Shown here piece by piece: positions 59,657 through 64,000 of a stretch of 64,000 nt of DNA. The notes below the pieces were generated by a model. That model was not told where the DNA came from, searched no databases, and saw nothing but the letters and a program-made list of their open reading frames with translations. Positions within the stretch are counted from its first letter, which is position 1. Each line of letters begins with the position of its first letter. The stretch covers positions 8,593,119 to 8,657,118 of the forward strand of contig BSYO01000030.1 in assembly GCA_033239525.1 (NCBI GenBank), in the 5' to 3' direction. Position numbers and translations under genes: made by a program. Origin of the DNA: Nepenthes gracilis. Taxonomy: Eukaryota > Streptophyta > Magnoliopsida > Caryophyllales > Nepenthaceae.

Positions 59657-62149
59657 CTGTCCAACAGATGGAAGACAACAAAATAAATGGAATGACCCAA
59701 ACTCACTAGGCAGATTAGAAAGGGAAGGTCCTAAGAAGCAATAAAAGCATTAAGAAATACTAGGTTAAAGAAACTACAATTTTGAACATGGATAAAGTAT
59801 GTTAAAGATCAATCAAGCACCAGAAGTTATCTAACCAAATAAAATGAACAAGCACCGAAAGAAGGTAAATTTTAACAGGCTAAGACTGTAATAAAATGTA
59901 TAAGAAACAATTTATATGCAGAAAAGGGAAACTCAAATAAAATGAACAAAGTCTTAACCAATTACCTGACCTAAAAGGTGTCATATTACAGACAAGATGT
60001 AAAAACTAATTATCTAATGCATCAATGTCAATTTGAAAAATCACAGCAATATTTGGCATTTCTCATATCAGACTAAAGGCATTAGATTGGTACACCCTGC
60101 TAATCAATATTAGATTTATTGAAAGCAAAAGCTCAAATGAAAGTTGCATTAGAATTTCATCTTTTTCTTAGCATCCTTCTTTTCCCTTCATAAGGTGTAA
60201 AGAGTGTTAGGTGCACGGAATATTTTCCCTACATGTAGAAAGAGAAGGTTCCTATGTTTAAACCTGTGGCCTCTAGGTCAGAATGCAGCAACCTTACCAT
60301 TTGCATGAACGCTCAACATCTCCCTCAATACAGTTTATTGAATATTGCAAAGTTATTAGCAATTCAACATTGCATGCCGGGCAGATCACAGCATTTGGCT
60401 ACTATGTCATGCAAAATATCACCCACTGGTTGGCTGAACAAAAATGATAAGCCACGGATGATGGCAAATGAAGATGGAAATATGAACATCAACTGAAACA
60501 GACAGAAGCAGAATCTTAGCAGATTCCACTAAGAAACAAGGATGCTGAGAAGGCATCAACTCTTCCTCTTCTTTTCAGCTCCCTCGTGGACTGTATAGGT
60601 GGTTGTAGCCAGTTATAATGAAGAAAATAATCAACTCTACAGTAAAGAGCAAAGGTGCATTTTGGTCTTTTTTAACTCTAAAAGCCACCAAGACAGATGT
60701 AATGCATACAATCCAAAAGTACACAGTGAAAGCTGTTGCCTATGGATTCCTTGAAAGTAGGAAGTAAACATACTGATAAAATTTTCATTTTAGGATGTTT
60801 TTTGCCGACGAATAGAAGTGGTACTATTGATTTTGTGATCATCATTCATGACACATAGACACTGTCACATAAGCAGTAACAGAAATGCCACCATGGATTG
60901 CATTAGTGCTGGTGTGAGGGGGGTTGAGAGAGAGAGAGAGGGTGGCCCAATGCACCAATCTTCCCATATTGCAGGCTCTAGGATGAGCTGATGAACACAA
61001 TCTTACCCCAGAAATACAGAAATTGTTTCGATGATTTAACCCATAAACACCAAGTCATAATGAAATAACCTTGGTATTATCCTAAGATTCACCCACTGAT
61101 GACATATATAGATGTGCCATACGGATTCCTTGACAGATTTGATAGTCATGATATGATTGATTCTACAAAAGTTGTTACAACTACATAGCTGATGTAAGCA
61201 TGAGCTTCTAACACTGTTAGAGTTAGTTTTGATGTTAATATTTGGTTGGTACTTACATTGGTTAGACAATAAAACAGTTCACAAATAGCTATACGGCAAC
61301 CTGATGTACTAATTTGTTTGTGTAAAGAATAATATCAGAATTCTACCTTAGAATTCTCCCAATAGAATCCCCCCTTGCTCATAAAATTTTATCTCTTCTG
61401 TTCCTCACCCAATTCTCTTTCATTTCTCCTTCTCCACTTCTGAACTCATCTCTCTCTATCCTTTGAATTCTTCTTTGCTACTGAAATCTATCTCATTAAT
61501 CTCTTCCTTTCCAGAATTTATGTTATAAAGCTCAAAAGATAACATTGCATTAGGATGCCAAGTGAATTATGCAATATTGAACTACAAAAGCCTTCACTCG
61601 AGTGTTTAAAACCTGGAATAGGGGAAGGGAGAAGAAAAGCTCAAATCCACTGGGGGATGCATCCATTAGACACTGCACCACACATTTCCATTTCACACAT
61701 TTTCATCAAATTTGTTCTTGTAATGAAATCAGTTCTTGATTTGTGAGTGGGTTATTCATTCTAAAGGATGAAAGAATAGATTGTACTGCTTCACTTTAAA
61801 GACACTTCAAACATAAGCACAGACTTTTATTCAGTTAAGTAAAGACGAATATGAAAATTATTGAATTTTGGAAGGATCATTACCTAGGCTAGTAAGAAAT
61901 CATTTCTAACAAGCATAAGGGAAAATACTTGGTTTCATAAACTTCTATGAGATATTCCATCCTAGACACGAGGCACCAACCAGGAATAGTAAACAAAAAT
62001 TTAAAATGGCAGGTCATACACAATAGGTAATCTGCTCAGATGAAAAAAAATATGCAAGAATAAACGCAAGAAAACAAAAGCTTATCCCAATCATGCTGAA
62101 TATTGAGAATATTCTGATCACCTCTACTCCTTTCAGATTCGAAAAAACA
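59657..62149 (-). other. CBP80 intron, left part
   Basis: Intron upstream (in gene direction) of the 59357-59656 exon. I looked for the preceding exon (ending in a DRPWE-like sequence) and saw none, so this intron probably runs past the window end. Contains a SINE at 60190-60310 and a short GA repeat near 60928-60940. Confidence 0.5.
60190..60310 (-). mobile_element. Au-like SINE fragment
   Basis: On the minus strand: 'gcaaatggtaaggttgctgc' (A-box region), 'tgacctagaggccacaggtt' leading to a degraded B box, 'ggaaccttctctttctacat', and 'gtgcacc' near the end, in the order of plant Au SINEs. Better preserved than the trio at 33755. Confidence 0.6.
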
Positions 62150-62690
62150 AAACAACAAAATACCAGCCAGAGTACAAAGCAAAAGCTTGCTCTTGCTCTT
62201 CTTCCTATAGAACAACTCCCACGCCTGAAGTTGTGCTTCAACAGAATTAGTTAGCAGCCACCGATCACTCAAAAGCTCCACACAGTAGGCCCAGCTTCAG
62301 GATATGAGAAATAAGAAACTATCCAACTCCAATCATTCCTGAACAGCAAACAGAGACTATAAAGAGAAACTCTCCTGTGAATTTCAAAGTACCTTACTTA
62401 CCAAAAAAAAAGAATTTCAAAGCACCTCTTCCCTTGACACAATCTCGTCCTTCCAAACAAAAACAAAAAAATGCCCAACAGAGTATGAAGCAAAAATTTG
62501 GTCTTGCTCTTCTTCCTGTAGAACAACTCCCATGCTGAAGTTCCACTTCAACAGAATCAGTTATCACTAGCAGTCACTGTTGGTCAAAAGCAACGCAGCC
62601 AACAAAGCTTTCATCCACCTCTAAATTATTCCTGCTCAGCAAACAGAGACTAGCAAGAGAAGTCCCTCTTGTGAGGTTTCAAATGTGACT
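62150..62690. repeat. direct duplication of about 0.25-0.3 kb
   Basis: 62150-62455 and 62460-62690 share 'cttgctcttcttcct.tagaa', 'aacaactccca.gc.tgaagt', 'cttcaacagaat.agtta' and 'cagcaaacagagacta', at a spacing of about 302 bp. May be part of the 3' end of the LINE to the right. Confidence 0.7.
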
Positions 62691-62899
62691 TATGGCTCTC
62701 AAACTGCTTTCCACAACAAAAAATCATTACCCTTAGAGCCAAAATTCATTCACTAGGCCTTAGCACCCTACCACAATAAAAAAAAAAAAAATACTGAGGC
62801 AATGAACTCTTTTGACCTAAAACTCAAAAAGGAGTTGAAAACGAGCTAATGCATCTTGGAGAGCAAATCTTCAAGCTCTGGAGTGCACTCACGAAGACT

Positions 62900-64000
62900 T
62901 GATGAACTACCTGCTTAATTCCAAACCTCAAATTCCCCAAAGACTGTAAATATGGGCTAAAGAAAATTTGCAGAGTAAACCTAAATTACAAATTCTGTAG
63001 AGTGCCTCTAGTGCCAAGCATCCAGATATCCCTCTCACAACAAATACCATACACTGAAGCGGCCAAAATGATGTGCAGAGAAATTGACATTGCATTTCTA
63101 CCTTTCATTTGATAGCAGCACATTGAACTCTTCTAATCCATTCTGGATAAGGCCAGAAAAATAAGGCCTCACTACAAACACCTTTCCATACCCTAGAAGA
63201 GAAAGGGCATTGAAAGAAAATGTGGGTGTGCTACTCCATATCAATGCCACAAAAGCACATATATGGTTTTTTTTAAATGAAAAGGTATAGGCAGTCAAAT
63301 GTATTGAGTCCAGATAAAATGGCAAGCCACATGATCAAGGCATGAGAAGGAAGGAAACCCATTGTCCAAATAAGATTAGTCCACAGAGCCTTATCCCTTT
63401 CCACTTGGAAAATCCTCAAAGCCAACTTATATGTGAATCTTCCATGGGGAGAGAGGGTCCAACCAATTGTATCATTGTTGTCCAGATTAGGCAGGTAATG
63501 TGGCATGTTATTCAAATCCCTCCAAGATCCTCTGTATTTGATCTCAGCCATCTCCAAGAGTCTCCCGAGATGATAGAGCAAACTCTAGCATCATGCAGTA
63601 GTCCTCTGTGATTGGTAAGTGGGTTTGGAAATCATCTATCAGAGGTCCTGTAGGATGCCAGTTATATAACCATAATTCATACCATTGCCCACTATCAAGA
63701 AATTACCTCCTAACCAAAGGCTGAAGATCAAGGATTTTCTAAAAGCTCCATGGAACATTTTGTGGGATATACGATGTCCATAACTCCAAATCTATCTTTC
63801 AATCCATATTTACTCACCCAATTAGCCCAAACCAATTAATCCCCTTTGGTTAAAAGCATTCATAATAGTTTTGCCATCTAAGCTTTGTTCCAGGCCACAA
63901 AATTCTGAATCCACCCTTCTTCACATTAGAGGTAAAGACATCATCCCAAGCAACCTTTACTAAGATTTACCATCAATTTGGTAGAGCATTGGAAGGAAAA
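62900..64000 (-). pseudogene. 3' part of a dead LINE: end of reverse transcriptase and zf-RVT domain
   Basis: On the minus strand from the window edge: KVAWDDVFT..KKGGF-like, then LDLQPLVRR and ELWLYNWHPTGPL (end of plant non-LTR RT), then GWTLSPHGRFTYKLALRIFQ (63273-63581) and a shifted FCGID...HIFFQCPFSSRVW stretch near 63190-63260, which is the zf-RVT domain with its CxFCG...H..H.FF.C pattern. Stops and frameshifts show it is inactive. The start is beyond 64000; the left limit is uncertain. Confidence 0.75.

Overview
The window is nuclear DNA from a flowering plant. It is AT-rich, has GT-AG introns (plus one GC-AG), introns from about 95 bp to 8.5 kb, and is full of plant transposable elements: Ty3/gypsy and Ty1/copia LTRs, LINEs, Au-like SINEs and a Tourist-like MITE. 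Long introns suggest a woody or large-intron species. I cannot name the species. No bacterial, organellar or CRISPR feature was seen.

Two real protein-coding genes are supported, and both act on the mRNA 5' cap. (1) On the plus strand, 16 exons between 3934 and 43962 encode a nearly complete mRNA-capping enzyme (RNA 5'-triphosphatase plus guanylyltransferase). 638 residues are visible; only the first coding exon is missing, presumably to the left. (2) On the minus strand, four exons between 59656 and 56019 encode the C-terminal 229 residues of the large subunit of the nuclear cap-binding complex (CBP80/ABH1). The rest of that gene lies right of the window. The genes converge tail to tail across about 12 kb of transposon debris, so the enzyme that makes the cap and the protein that first binds it are immediate neighbours here.

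Layout: 1-3933, upstream intron or 5' region with one dispersed repeat. 4070-11685, first visible intron, holding a 2.6 kb Ty3/gypsy-type solo LTR and older repeats. 11686-26195, ten exons, with introns carrying a terminal-inverted-repeat element (18261-19189), a 398-bp copia-type solo LTR with an intact target duplication (22133-22530) and a 95-bp tandem duplication. 26196-34738, an 8.5 kb intron with a decayed LINE ORF1 (DUF4283-like) and a tandem trio of Au-like SINEs. 34739-43962, the last six exons, with a Tourist-like MITE whose interior has become a large AAT microsatellite. 43963-56018, intergenic, with a gypsy gag/protease fragment and a longer gypsy element (LTR, primer-binding site, gag, protease, RT, RNase H, integrase), both dead. 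56019-59656, CBP80 exons. 59657-64000, CBP80 intron with a minus-strand SINE, a direct repeat and the 3' half of a dead LINE running off the edge.

Most other open frames are chance ORFs in introns or microsatellites. Exon boundaries were placed by splice signals, reading-frame continuity and remembered similarity to the Arabidopsis families. No alignment or RNA evidence was available.
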